A stretch of 64,000 nucleotides of DNA from Hemileia vastatrix (lineage: Eukaryota; Basidiomycota; Pucciniomycetes; Pucciniales; Zaghouaniaceae), in assembly GCA_030280995.1 (NCBI GenBank), contig JASXTE010000001.1, forward strand, positions 7,412,001 through 7,476,000, written 5' to 3'. The notes under the pieces were generated by a model that did no database searches, was not told the origin of the DNA, and saw only the letters and a list, made by a program, of their open reading frames with translations. Below, one piece after another: positions 1 through 10,099 of this stretch. Both the position numbers and the translations under genes were made by a program. The stretch's first letter is position 1, and every line of letters begins with the position of its first letter.

Positions 1-943
1 CTTCAACTTCACAAATGCCTTCTCACACTCTTCATCCCACTCCCAGTCTGCATCCTTTCTTGTTAACCGTCTCAATGGAGCTGCCAATGAAGAAAAGTCC
101 TTAATAAACATTCTAACATATACACAAACGCCTAAAAACCCTCTGACTTCGGTCGTATTCTTGGGTCTTGGCCAGGACTGAATTTTGTTAACTTTCTTCT
201 TGGACATATTCCTACCCTCTCTACATACCACATGGCCTAATATTTCTAAGGCTGGCACACAACATGAAAATTTTGAACCTGAAATAGTTAAACCAGCCTC
301 TTCAATTCGAAACAAGATTCTTTCTAATGTAATTGCAAACTCCCAAATGAATTTGCTTATCCCGGGATTCTCTTCCAACACCTGGTTATCATAGTCGGTT
401 GTTAGTCCCTTAATTCCTCCATCATCTATAAAGATTCCAGCATAATGTGGAATTTTGTCTTGAAGGATCCAAGCCATCTGAGCTTGATAAACTGCAACCG
501 AATTTGTTGCTCCTTGAGGTAATCTTGTTAACTGTAAACGTCCAAGTGGCATATCAAATGTAGTGAGAGGCCTTGAGTCCGGATGTAACTCTCTCTCATC
601 ATATCCACCCATAATATCTCCAAAACCATAACACACTCTCCCTGCAAACGCTTCGACAAACTGCTCAGCACTAGGCGGTATCCCAGCATCATTTATTGTA
701 ACCCTATTAAATTCCCTAAGATCATGAACAACTTTAAGCTTGCCATTCGGTTTCTTGAAACAAAATACCGGACTAGAATAACTTGACGTTGATTGCTCAT
801 ACAGTCCAGTGCGTATCTGTTCTCTGACAACTTCAATATAGGCTTCTTTTAATGCAGCCGGAATAGGAATCGGTTTCTGCTGCCACGGTTCATGACATAC
901 CACAGGAATCTTGTAAGGCTCCCCATAGGAATGCTTCAACACA
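1..943 (-). CDS. Reverse transcriptase domain of gypsy copy 1, open to the window edge
   Basis: Reading the reverse complement from 943 down to 1 gives one frame of about 313 codons with no stop. It leaves the window without a terminator, so a simple ORF finder misses it. It starts at the break made by the miniature element (VLKHSYGEPYK), then has the gypsy RT fingers (SSPVFCFKKPNGKLKVVHD), the first catalytic aspartate in GDIMGGYDERE, the LPQGATNSVAVYQ segment, and the catalytic pair in GIFIDDGGIKG near 420-450. It continues through the thumb (ALEILGHVV, TTEVRGFLGVCV) into the RT/RNase H connection (RKDADWEWDEECEKAF). It supplies DNA synthesis for the element. All catalytic residues seen are intact although upstream parts of the element are broken. 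Confidence 0.88.
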
Positions 944-1203
944 CACCGCGCAATACGGGGGGCGGACTTGTTAGCAAGTCCGCAACCTTGGACTCAAATT
1001 CACCACAGATTGAACACACATTGAGCTATTGATAAAGGAACCATACAATCAGGGGTGAACACCACTCAGCATAACAGTTTTTGTGGGTCTTCAAGTAGAG
1101 TTCAGTATGAGTTCAGTATGAGTTCAGTCTGAGTTCCATCTGAGTTCAGTCTGAGTTCTGGTTGGGGACTTGCTAGCAAGTCCACCCCCTATATTGCGTA
1201 GTG
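944..1203. mobile_element. CACTA-type miniature inverted-repeat element, copy A
   Basis: A 260-bp element sits inside the RT reading frame of gypsy copy 1. Its ends are inverted repeats: CACCGCGCAATA on the left and, reverse-complemented, CACTACGCAATA on the right. Each is followed by a run of G and the palindrome GGACTTGYTAGCAAGTCC (964-981 and 1166-1183). A 3-bp duplication, ACA, flanks it at 941-943 and 1204-1206. CACTA ends plus a 3-bp target duplication are the hallmarks of CACTA (En/Spm, CMC) transposons. There is no transposase, so it must depend on one encoded elsewhere. Removing the element and one ACA exactly restores the host RT frame. The interior carries GAGTTCAGT-like repeats at about 1096-1160. 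A second full copy is at 57748-57997. Confidence 0.85.
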
Positions 1204-2193
1204 ACACCCCTCTCCTCTTCTACAAAAGCAATGGCCTTCTCTCGCTTGACCATCACATCCAACAACAACTTCTTCTCTTCACCAGACAACCAACCATCAG
1301 GTCCAAAATTAACAACACCCAGTCTCTAAAAAGTGATTCTTGACGTCTCAGAAAATTCAGGCGGATTCTTTACCAAGGGACTTTCATTAGGATCTCTTGA
1401 TAACCTTGGTCTTCTCAAGGGTGGATTTAATTCGGCAGGTAGCGGTTCATTAATAGGTCAAACTTATTTGCTACTTTCTTATATTTGTCTGCGTCCACAT
1501 CTAAATAAACTTGAGGTAAAAAATTTACTTTTGTATCGCCATTAAAAATTTTATCAAATGAATCTTCTTCATTGTCAGAATTGGAATAAGAAAAATTAGA
1601 AAAATATTTTATTTCATTTTTAAATTTTACCCTTTTCTCCTTTCCCTCTTCTAATTTATAAACAGATTTTCCAACACCTTTGCTTCCCTTATCCAACAGT
1701 AAATCACCCGTAAAGAAAGTTGGCAGTTTAACCTCTTGCTGGAGGACCGGAATTGAATTTTCACAAAAATTATTTTTTTTGTTTTAATTATACTGAGATT
1801 TTTTATCAGATTTTGATGTGATTTTTGCAGTTTACCCTCTTGCTGGAGGTCCAAAATAGAAGGAGATACTTGCAGTTTAACCTCTTGCTGGAGGTCATAA
1901 AACATTCCCTTCCAATTTTTATCCAACCTAATTTGGCCCATTTTGCCTTTTTCACCATTTTTAAATTTAATAGAAAAACAAGGTAAATCCAATAAACATA
2001 TAGAAAAGTCCATAACGTATTTGCACTCCAAAGTAATATTAACAGAAAATAATTGAGAATCCACTTGAATTATCTCCAAGTGAGCTGACCTATTGCAATC
2101 TGGGATCTCATCCTGAAGAGAGATTACAACATTAGAGTGATCAGCCCCTGCTACCCCAAAAAATGAGGGCATTAATCCCTTTCCAACAAACAT
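1204..2193 (-). pseudogene. Spacer between protease and RT of gypsy copy 1 (frameshifted)
   Basis: The minus strand from about 2190 to 1204 carries the linker between protease and RT. It includes an open piece of 180 codons (2193-1651) with three copies of a short motif like QQEVKL or QQEGKL. Next comes KYKKVANKF near 1470, matching KYKKVAQNI of the plus-strand copy at about 47.75 kb. The homologous frame shifts near 1465, continues as PINEPLPAELNPPLRRP, and meets an in-frame TAG near 1325 before GPDGWLSGEEKKLL and FVEEERGV, where the miniature element interrupts it. Function of the linker is unknown. Confidence 0.7.
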
Positions 2194-2441
2194 AATTCAC
2201 CAGAATCCGTCCGTTTTATATGCCGCTTCTTGGTGCAAACACAACACTGGCACAGAGTAGTAATCCCTGGCCATGTTTCCCAACCTTTATCTCCAGGAGG
2301 CGCTAACCGCATATGTAACCTCTGCATATCTTCACCAGTGATCTCCAAACTAATCCCCATACCAGCTTGATACCCTATCCTGGCCTCAAAATACATCAAA
2401 AAAGGACCACCAAGAACAGTTTTGACTGCTCCTCTTGCCAC
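2172..2441 (-). pseudogene. Protease C-terminal part and cysteine-rich tail, gypsy copy 1
   Basis: This continues the frame of the 2475-4103 ORF after an in-frame TGA at about 2473-2475. It covers the end of the retropepsin fold (KTVLGGPFLMYFEARIGYQ, matching KAVLGGPFLKDFQARIVYQ of the other copy) and then LCQCCVCTKKRH, a cysteine cluster also present in the second copy as MCQCMDCCRRRK. The cluster resembles a small zinc-binding or nucleic-acid-binding motif, which is an inference. The separating TGA is absent in the other copy, so it is probably a mutation rather than a natural terminator. Confidence 0.7.
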
Positions 2442-2474
2442 ATAAAAGTGAACCTTACCAACAGATCCACCAAT

Positions 2475-4103
2475 TCATAACCTAACATGCTCAGCTGTGC
2501 CCATCAGCTCTGTTGCATGCCCTCCAATGCCTCTGAGGTTTCCCCCAGTTCCACTTTTAATTGGCAAGCCTATACTCATCACTTTCTCCAATGAAATTAA
2601 ATTAATTTGAGACCCTGAATCAACCAAGGCCTTTACTTCTTTACCGTTAAGAGTTATCACCAGGTAACCCAGGGGAGCGGAAAAACGTGTATCTACATCT
2701 TCCCCAAACTTTTCAGCATTTTCACAAATATATTCCACCTCTCCAGTGGAAACCCGACGCCTCGTCAAATGCTTCTTTTGCTTTTCAGCAAGTGCCAGAC
2801 TAATCGTAAATAGCTCCCCCAAAGATAAGGGAATCTGCAGTTGATTCACCCTATTCAAAACTTTGTCCATTGCATTAGCTTGACCAGAAACTACTGGCCG
2901 CTCATACTGGACCTTTAATTTAACAACCTTGGCCCTGGGTACCTCTTGAGGTCCAACCGAGCCATCTTCACCCCCCATTATAACATCTTCACTTTCTATA
3001 ACCCTAACTCCGTCAACAGCTTCTTGCACTAATCCTGATCCATCGCTGGTCCTTCTTACTCCCTCCATTGGGATGGGACTGCTAAAACTTGGTCTGGGTA
3101 GAGACGCCAACGGTACGTCCTCCTCAGAATCCGAATCATCCTCTGGCATAGGCTCACCATTTAAATCAAACTTGCCATAACTAGGGGGCCCCATATCAGC
3201 GATCCCCTTCTGCATTTTATATAATTCGTCCTTAGAGTAAGGGTTCAATTTGTTGGTGGCAGTTTGAGCACTAGAATTCTTGTCCTTAGAGTAAGGGTTC
3301 ACTTTGTTATTGGCCTTGCCAGGATTAGCCCTCAATTGGCTCTGAATGCTACTCTTCGCCTTAGTAGCAGCTGCTCTTCTGGAAGCATTAAAATCGTATT
3401 CACCAGCCATACAGCTACCCTCCACCTGGGCAACCGTCGCCAGCTCTAAACCACCAAAAGAAGTAGAAAATGTGGCTTTACTGACCTCTTTCTTTTTGCC
3501 TTTGTCAGCTTTTCCACCATTACCATTACCATTTTTGCCACCCTTGGCATTAACATCTTCATCTGTCACCTCTTCAAATCTGGCTCTCCTTTCAGCCATT
3601 AAACTTCTTCTGACCAAATCAGAAGGATACTGTCCATCACTGGGCTTGATGAACGAACCATCAGGAAATTTATAAACTTTACCATCAAATAAAACTCGCC
3701 CATCATCCATATCCTTATCAAGAGCAAAAAAAACTGTTGCTCTGTGCCCCCTCCTATTACAATAGGAGCACACCTTTGGCTCGTCATAGCCACCTCTATA
3801 ACTACTACCACCATTCCCACCATTTCTCCCATTGCCTGGGAAGCGGTTACCATTATTATTGCCATTATAATTTCGATGTTCATAACCTCTGGACTGATAA
3901 GAAGTTGACGTCGACGAAGAAGCAATTGGGGCCTTGTTAGCCTTCTGGGTTTCTTGAACAAATATTTTTAATTGTTTTGTTAAATCAGCCAAGTAATCGA
4001 CCATCTTATTATCTACATTGCCCTCAACTTTAGCAGCAGGTAATCCCATTTGTGCCTTCTTGGCCTCCTGGGCTTTGACCATAATATCGTTGTTTTCGGC
4101 CAA
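2475..4103 (-). CDS. Gypsy copy 1: nucleocapsid zinc knuckle and aspartic protease
   Basis: A 542-codon open stretch in the same frame as the upstream capsid ORF and separated from it only by a TAA at 4143. An N-terminal helix-rich segment (VDYLADLTKQLKIFVQETQ) is followed by a glycine/asparagine/arginine-rich stretch and a zinc knuckle (CSYCNRRGHRATVF) at about residues 112-125. The usual last cysteine of the knuckle is replaced by F, so metal binding may be impaired. Then come a conserved VLFDGKVYKFPDGSFIKP block, a long acidic linker with two NPYSKD repeats, and a retropepsin active site (ALVDSGSQINLIS) near residue 493. The catalytic aspartate is intact here, unlike in the second copy. 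Confidence 0.85.
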   Translation of the reverse strand: MAENNDIMVKAQEAKKAQMGLPAAKVEGNVDNKMVDYLADLTKQLKIFVQETQKANKAPIASSSTSTSYQSRGYEHRNYNGNNNGNRFPGNGRNGGNGGSSYRGGYDEPKVCSYCNRRGHRATVFFALDKDMDDGRVLFDGKVYKFPDGSFIKPSDGQYPSDLVRRSLMAERRARFEEVTDEDVNAKGGKNGNGNGGKADKGKKKEVSKATFSTSFGGLELATVAQVEGSCMAGEYDFNASRRAAATKAKSSIQSQLRANPGKANNKVNPYSKDKNSSAQTATNKLNPYSKDELYKMQKGIADMGPPSYGKFDLNGEPMPEDDSDSEEDVPLASLPRPSFSSPIPMEGVRRTSDGSGLVQEAVDGVRVIESEDVIMGGEDGSVGPQEVPRAKVVKLKVQYERPVVSGQANAMDKVLNRVNQLQIPLSLGELFTISLALAEKQKKHLTRRRVSTGEVEYICENAEKFGEDVDTRFSAPLGYLVITLNGKEVKALVDSGSQINLISLEKVMSIGLPIKSGTGGNLRGIGGHATELMGTAEHVRL

Positions 4104-4142
4104 AACTTTGCTGACCTTGCTAACATATTGAGTGCATGACTC

Positions 4143-4760
4143 TTAAAATTTGTCCAACGCCAATAACTTTAGATGGGCTTGAATGTTCTCTTTAATAACC
4201 TCCAGAGCCGGCAGTTTCTGCTCACCATTAGGCAGTTCCTTCATCAAATCTTTTCTTGAAAGATCCTTCAAGACATCCATTCGAATATCCCTACTGCATG
4301 CTGACCAAAACAAATCTTTTGCCTGGTTCTCATGCACTAACTCGTCCACCAATAAGAGATATTCCACCACTTCATCAAACTGAACACAGAGCTTTTTGAA
4401 GTCAGCCATAGAAGAAACACCACCTTTTGCTTGCCAGTCTCCAACAATTTTATTGAGGTCCATCATAGTAAACCTAACACCCCATCTATCAACCATAGCT
4501 TTAGAAAGCTTAACCCAATCCTTGTCCTTAAATGCCTGCATAGCAATAACCTCTTTTTCCACCTCCCTATCAGCAATAAAAAACCTAACTTTCTTCACCA
4601 TATCCACATGAGAAGCACCATCAACAGCAGCAGCAGCTTCATACCTGATAATGAACCATTTAACCTCCTCCCCATCAAACTTTGGGCCATCCCAAGAAAC
4701 AATCCTAACAGAGGGAGTAAGAGTTTGAGGAGATCCTGAAGCAACAGCAGAAAAAGACAT
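4143..4760 (-). CDS. Gypsy copy 1: Gag capsid
   Basis: A 205-codon ORF beginning MSFSAVASGSP and ending LLALDKF. It aligns over its full length with the capsid of the plus-strand copy at 44.5-45.2 kb, sharing SWDGPKFDGEEVKWF versus TWDGTKFNGEDVKWF, VDRWGVRFTMMDLNK and DLFWSACSRDIRMDVLK. It would form the virus-like particle shell. The next ORF is in the same frame after one TAA. The plus-strand copy reads through the homologous site only by a frameshift, so it is unclear whether a stop between capsid and nucleocapsid is natural to the family. Confidence 0.85.
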   Translation of the reverse strand: MSFSAVASGSPQTLTPSVRIVSWDGPKFDGEEVKWFIIRYEAAAAVDGASHVDMVKKVRFFIADREVEKEVIAMQAFKDKDWVKLSKAMVDRWGVRFTMMDLNKIVGDWQAKGGVSSMADFKKLCVQFDEVVEYLLLVDELVHENQAKDLFWSACSRDIRMDVLKDLSRKDLMKELPNGEQKLPALEVIKENIQAHLKLLALDKF

Positions 4761-4917
4761 CCCAATAAGTAATGAAAAGCATTAACAGTTAATAAAATAA
4801 CAAGCCTCTTGCAGGCCAATAACAAAAATCCAATTAGAGTTCCAGAAAATAAGCCTCTTGCAGGCTAAGAACGTTCTTGATCCAAGTAAGTCTTTAAAGA
4901 AAGCTAGAGAAATAGAA

Positions 4918-4934
4918 CCCCACGTTGGGCGCCA
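4918..4934 (-). promoter_or_regulatory. Probable primer-binding site of gypsy copy 1
   Basis: On the minus strand, TGGCGCCCAACGTGGGG begins with TGG (complementary to a tRNA CCA end) and lies about 150 bases upstream of gag. The plus-strand copy has a diverged counterpart (TGGCGCTTATCGTGGGG) at about 44451-44468, also just before gag. The LTR should end next to position 4935. The primer tRNA was not identified. Confidence 0.6.
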
Positions 4935-6391
4935 ACTATGGTAAGGTAAACTCTTACAGTCGCCTTGCTGTAAGCAGAATCTGGAGGAGATGTGTGGATT
5001 TAGCTGAAAACCCCGTCCTTCCAAAAAAAATAACAAAATGGGAATTCTAAATCACTAAGCTAACCAGTCTACTTGGATCTGATTGATAAAAATAATGAAA
5101 CTCTAAAATATTTAACGCTTATTGAGATTTAAATAAAAGTGGCTGTTGAGAAAGAAATACTGATAACAACAATTAAGGTGTACCAGTGAAAGATCTGAAA
5201 AGATTGACTTTTATGTTTTTATAATAATTTGAATTTTTATGAGACAGCAATAATCAAGTCCCAGTGATGAAGACCTTTCTAAAGATACCCTGTATGAAGT
5301 GTGATTTAAATTGTTGAGTAGTATTTCTAAAATGCTATATATAAAATATAAAGTTATAAGGGTATTACAAATTTATTTAATTTGTTGAGTAATAAAAAAT
5401 GAGACCGTGGTGGTTAAAGATTAAGCTGTATGTTGTATGCCCCCCCCTCAATTTCGAGTCTGAGAGACTCTTAAGTATTCCTAGTCATGTGCCTAAGTTT
5501 TCCCCTCCAGAGCTCTCCCAGAGTCAATCCGGAGCCCATCCGGAGTCCAAACGGAGTCCATCCTTACCTCCGGACTCAATTAGAACCTTTAAAACTATAA
5601 TAAAAAATCTAGAAAAATTACACATGATAGAGCCACTTCCCCTTTACATTCCAAACTAATTTTCATAGTCTGCGCAGCTCTAATTACCCCGTGAAAATTC
5701 ATCAAAGTTAAGTAATTTCTGAAAACGTAAATATTTCTATAAATCTTTAAAATTCATTTAAAAATATAAGAAAAACAGTAAAAATTCTGGAAAAATTTCC
5801 CAAGGTTCTTGAGTGACTCGACTTGATACTTATAAACTTTTCAGACCGTAAAAATAAGTTTTCTCCATAAAATAAATTGATTTGGTGTAGGCATTTGCTT
5901 TTAACCAAATTTCTTTATATTTAAAACTCAAATAAATTTAATAAAATCCTTTTATAAAATAATAACGCCAATCTTGCACGCTGTAATAACTCCATTTACG
6001 TACTTAGGTGCCATACTAAACTTTAGGCTACCACAGCGTCAGCATGGGGTAGTGGCTGATGAGTCACCTGTTTGCACGAGGTGTGAGGTCATAACTGCCA
6101 CCCATTTTTGAAATAAGTGACCTTTTTGCAAAATTTAAGTGCTGATTTTGTTTGAAAACCACATTTTAGTTAAGTGCCTATTCTCTAGAACTGACACCCC
6201 CTAATATGGTTATGAATGATGCAAGTTATCTTACTTTTGGATTATTCTCATATGTTGATCCTATTACTAGACAACCTATACCTTTACCTTATAAAGTCAA
6301 AGGTCATGGCTAATATTTCCTGGATCATAAGTATATTATCAATATTTGTTTGGGAAATGGAATTTTCAGGCCAATTTCAAGTACATATATG
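4935..6391. other. Gene-free stretch, probably LTR remains of gypsy copy 1 plus AT-rich DNA
   Basis: No convincing gene is seen. The first part should contain the LTR of the minus-strand gypsy element, but no second LTR copy is in the window to fix its limits. At about 5515-5575 there is a short run of degenerate CCGGAGTCCAT repeats, and at about 5440 a run of nine C. The 86-codon ORF over this repeat has no recognisable domain and is not called. Confidence 0.5.
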
Positions 6392-7640
6392 TGAATAGCT
6401 TAATTAGTCAGTTTTCTAGAATATATTCATGGTCCAGTATGAATAGTGTTGTCCAAATCCAATTAAGTATTAAAATATAATTTAAAGTAATTATCTTACT
6501 TATTATAAAAAGTATACAGCTTACAGTTGGTGGAAAAATAGAACTAATGATTTTAAACAATATTTAAAAGACTTTGACAGTAATAATTAATGTGTGTTGT
6601 AATGGCTTGGCTATATATTTTTAAGGTGATGTAAAAGAATGTAGAATAAAAGCCCAAAAACCTCCTCCTTTTATACCCATAAATTCCCCAATATTCCCCA
6701 TGGAATTACTAATCCTTTACATAGTTAATGATTACCCAGTCTAGTAGTTACACATACCTATCAGCCCAAGGATCATCAAATAACAAAAAAAGAATCATAT
6801 AACACCTCAAAATACAAGAATAACTTGGTTTAATCCATTAAAATAAGGTAATAATCCAAAAATAGAGTATATGCATGAAACTCTTAAAATAAAAGAAAAA
6901 ATAAGGAAATAAAGTACCTAAAAATAATTTCTAATTAAGGGAGATAAAGATTAGGAAAGAAGTCATTAATTATAACAAATTTATACATGATATCCCCATT
7001 TAAAAATGACCAATATAGCCTGAGAAACCATTGAGAAACCCAAAATAAGATGTGAAATGTGGGGTGACTGAGTGCAGGCTCTTGGCAGGTGCTTGCATGG
7101 GTAAATCCTGGACTAAGTAGGTTATTCTAAGCATGGTAGTAAGATCTGAGCACCAATCTTGAGATTATTAATGAAATTAGTGCATATAATGAGATCAATG
7201 CACTAATAATGAAATAAGGCCACTAAATAAGTGCCTCTCACCTGTTTTAGCATGTTTACACATATGGAGCATAAACTGTGGGGTAATTTTAGTGTGAAAT
7301 TACTAAATTTGGTAATAATTAAGCTATGCATGTAGGATAAATGCAGGCAGCATAAGGCCAGTACATAGAAGCCATTTCTAGCATAAAAAACATCAATTTT
7401 TAGAAGTGTTATTTTTAGAAATTTAAGTATCCAAATCAATTTTACTAATTAAGGAAAATTGATCTGTCAAATTTCAATTTTAATATTATTAAATTTATAG
7501 CACATATATCCAAATTTTAGTGATTTAAAGTGCATTTATCCATCATTTTACTATAATAATGAAAAAGAAGCTTTAAGACCACTTAAAAATTTTGTAACAT
7601 TATGTCTAAGGCTCTTAAGATCACCCTAAAATAATACAAC
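6392..7640 (-). repeat. LTR-like dispersed repeat, copy A
   Basis: The reverse complement of this region matches about 56290-57520 through its whole length. Shared blocks include TGCCTGCATTTATCC, a long GCACTAATTTCATTAATA segment, GGGTTTCTC.GTGGTTTCTC and TTCTAGAAAACTGACTA. Each copy carries a TATAAAAGGAGG element followed by CTACATTCTTT, which looks like a promoter and makes an LTR the likeliest identity. The two copies are in opposite orientation about 49 kb apart. No protein domains flank either copy, so both look like solo LTRs. Termini and target duplications were not resolved. Confidence 0.7.
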
Positions 7641-8612
7641 CAAATATTAAATACATAAGAACTATAAAATGTGGATATATGCATGTACTTAAAGTATTCC
7701 AATGACATATATTGTATTAAATGACTATTTCACTTATGTATACATATTGTATACCTTCACTTATTGTTTCTATTTTTGATACATGTGTTTAGCATATTTT
7801 ATATGCTTATCTTACTCAGTCCTGTGAATATCTTGGCTGACTGGAATCATCAAATTTTCTTGGAACTCTTCTTGTGATAATCACCAAACAACAAAAGCAC
7901 CTCCAGGTTTGTAATACTGTTGAGACTTCTCTCATTTTGGCTGCTTGTTCCAAATAAGTCAAAAGTTAATTCAAAAAATCATCAAGGTAAAGAAATAATG
8001 TATACATAATAAATTAAAAGAAACTTTAAGTATATCAAAAAAGTATGGGTAATAGTGGAGTTGCCAAATATTTATTATTCTTTCATAAATTTTTAATAAA
8101 TAAGTCTAATATTTCAATTTACTAAACTAAAGTAGTGGGCCAACAGTCTTTTTCTGGATAACAGGTAATCATGAAAAAATTAATGTGTTTCATGAGGTTC
8201 CTCTAGCTAATACCTGTGAAAAGTCCCACACTTCTGTTTCTAGATTTGATATAAATTTTGGCTAGAGGATTTTTCATTACTTTCAAACTAGGAAAATTGA
8301 CATATCTTATTTATTTATTTATTAATTTATGTAATTATAATAAATTTTTGGTTACTTGAACACCTTACTTCATTAAAATTCAGGGGAAGGTATTGCCAAA
8401 TTTACAAATCAGACAAGCAAAATTTTTGACTTAAATAAATTTTGGTGATGCCCACCCCTTACTTCAATAAAATGCAGGGGAGGTTATTTCCATTTTTTCA
8501 AAAGAGATATATAATTTTGTTGACTTATCTCTATATAGAATTGAAATTCTATTGAGTTGAGTTGAAAATTTAAAAAAATTGATATAAAAACACAAACACC
8601 ACAAAAATCAAG

Positions 8613-8795
8613 TGGCACCTGCTAGTTGGTGCCTATCCCTTTATTCAGTTTTTATTTAAAAGTAAATTTGATTTGATGTTTTTCAAGATAGTTCTCTCAT
8701 TGTTTAGTGAAGATTCTTTTCAGAAGAATTACAGCTGAGCTGAAATTGAGTTAAGTCAAAGATAGGGATTGGCACCTGCTATCATGTGCCCATGT
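8613..8795. repeat. Short inverted-repeat element (GGCACC ends)
   Basis: The left arm GGCACCTGCTAGTTGGTGCC and the right arm (reverse complement begins GGCACATGATAGCAGGTGCC) are imperfect inverted repeats about 180 bp apart. The right arm and its flank, including AAGAATTACAGCTGAGCT, recur at 18637-18725. This looks like a miniature element or the terminus of a larger one. No target duplication could be fixed. Confidence 0.5.
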
Positions 8796-9664
8796 TTTTT
8801 TCTGTTGAAAGAAGTGAAAAAAGTGTCAAATTTGTCATTGACACCATTTTAATATGAATTTGTTAAATTTCTTGAGAAGTTATTTGAATGATGATGGACA
8901 GAGCAATAAAGTACTCAAACATTATAAAATACTCTCATGTACATATCATTAAGAACAACTGAAATGGCAAGGAAAACAAAAAAACTAGTCATCAAAAATT
9001 TTCATGAAGATATTAATTTCCTCAATAGATTTATTAGATTTAACACATTCAATTATAAAAACTTTCTTTTTGAAACCATCTTCAAGTTGATAATTGAGTT
9101 TCGTCTGATCCAATAGGAAAGTGTACTTTAGAGATTTTTCCTCTTACTTTAATTTCTGATTACTTAGAGATAGCTTAATTTGATTTCCTACAAGTCTTGT
9201 TCCTTATCATTTCTCTATGAAGAGAGCTCATATTTTCTCTCCTCCAAGTTTTGTGCCCTATCATCCCTCTGTAAAGAGAGGTGATATTGTTACTTTTTAA
9301 AGTTAAGAGTCTCTCATGCAACTTCAAATTAAACTAGAGTGTTAAGAAATATTAACAAAAAATAAAACAAAAGTAGACTAAATTATTAAGAGGTATCCTG
9401 TCACTTACCATCATAATTTTTATCTAAAAAATCTTCTTTAGAAGAAATAGGGATTTGAGGAGTAGTATCTCTTTTTTGTTTTCTTTTACTGCTTAAATTG
9501 AGAGTAGTTGAAGTCTTTGATTTATGTTGGAGGAATTTGGTATATTGTTTTAATCATCATCATTTTTACTTGCTTCAGAGGCACTTGATTGTGACTCTTG
9601 ATTTTTTTCATCAGCCTTTTTAGAAATAAGAAAAAGAGACATAAATAAAAAAGAAATAAATCAA

Positions 9665-10099
9665 CTAGATACAAAAAAAACTCACTGGAGTCAGACTGGG
9701 TTGGTTTATATCACCATGAGGATCTATAGAAAAGATATCTAGATTGGTTGAGTTAAAAAGAGGAGAGGCTTGAGTTGAAGAAAAAGATTCAAAAATAATT
9801 CTCTCATTATCATGTTTGTAGATAGCTTCTTCTCCATCCAACATGTTTGTGGGATTAACATCAGATTTAAATCCAAATATTGAATCCAACTCTTTATAGT
9901 AAGGACAAAAAAAATCAATTTTATCATTTATAGGTTTAATGCCCTTACTGATATCAGCATTAGTAATACCAAAACCAGTGAAAGGTGAAAGAGTCTTAGC
10001 CTTCTTGAATTTGGATTGATAGTTCTTGAAGCATTCAATCATATTTTTTAAAAAAAGATCAATCCTTCCTTTTTTCTTATTTCTTAATTCATTGGCCAT
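9665..10099 (-). CDS. Hypothetical protein, N-terminal part of coiled-coil/SANT-like family
   Basis: A 144-codon ORF starting MANELRNKKKGRIDLF. Its core KIDFFCPYYKELDSIFGFKS matches KLNSMCPFYDQVDEIFGKRP at about 52760-52820, so this is one family in at least two places. The N-terminal half is basic (KKKGR, KSKFKKAK) and the C-terminal half is acidic and serine-rich. The stop at 9665 probably lies in an intron, because the C-terminal coiled-coil half of the family appears about 600 bases further along in decayed form. Role unknown; possibly a DNA-binding accessory protein of a transposon. It is intact enough to be read but likely a relic. Confidence 0.5.
   Translation of the reverse strand: MANELRNKKKGRIDLFLKNMIECFKNYQSKFKKAKTLSPFTGFGITNADISKGIKPINDKIDFFCPYYKELDSIFGFKSDVNPTNMLDGEEAIYKHDNERIIFESFSSTQASPLFNSTNLDIFSIDPHGDINQPSLTPVSFFCI

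Larger units (their letters stand above)
1..4934 (-). mobile_element. Ty3/gypsy retrotransposon, copy 1 (5' part, runs off left edge)
   Basis: On the minus strand the order is primer-binding-like site, capsid, CCHC zinc knuckle, aspartic protease, a variable spacer, reverse transcriptase and the start of the RNase H region, which continues beyond position 1. This is the Ty3/gypsy order. A related element lies on the plus strand at about 44.45-51.1 kb and aligns along the whole length at protein level. The RT has a FIDDGG active site instead of the usual YVDD/YIDD, a variant found in a gypsy group common in basidiomycetes. The copy is damaged by stops at 4143, 2473 and about 1325, by one frameshift near 1465, and by a miniature transposon at 944-1203. 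The 3' half and 3' LTR lie outside the window. Confidence 0.9.

Noticed and set aside
3264..3961. Several ORFs opposite or overlapping gypsy copy 1 nucleocapsid/protease
   Set aside because: Shadows of the real frame at 2475-4103.
5399..5659. 86-codon plus ORF with P/S-rich product
   Set aside because: Lies over degenerate CCGGAGTCCAT repeats in the probable LTR area; no homologous or structural signal.
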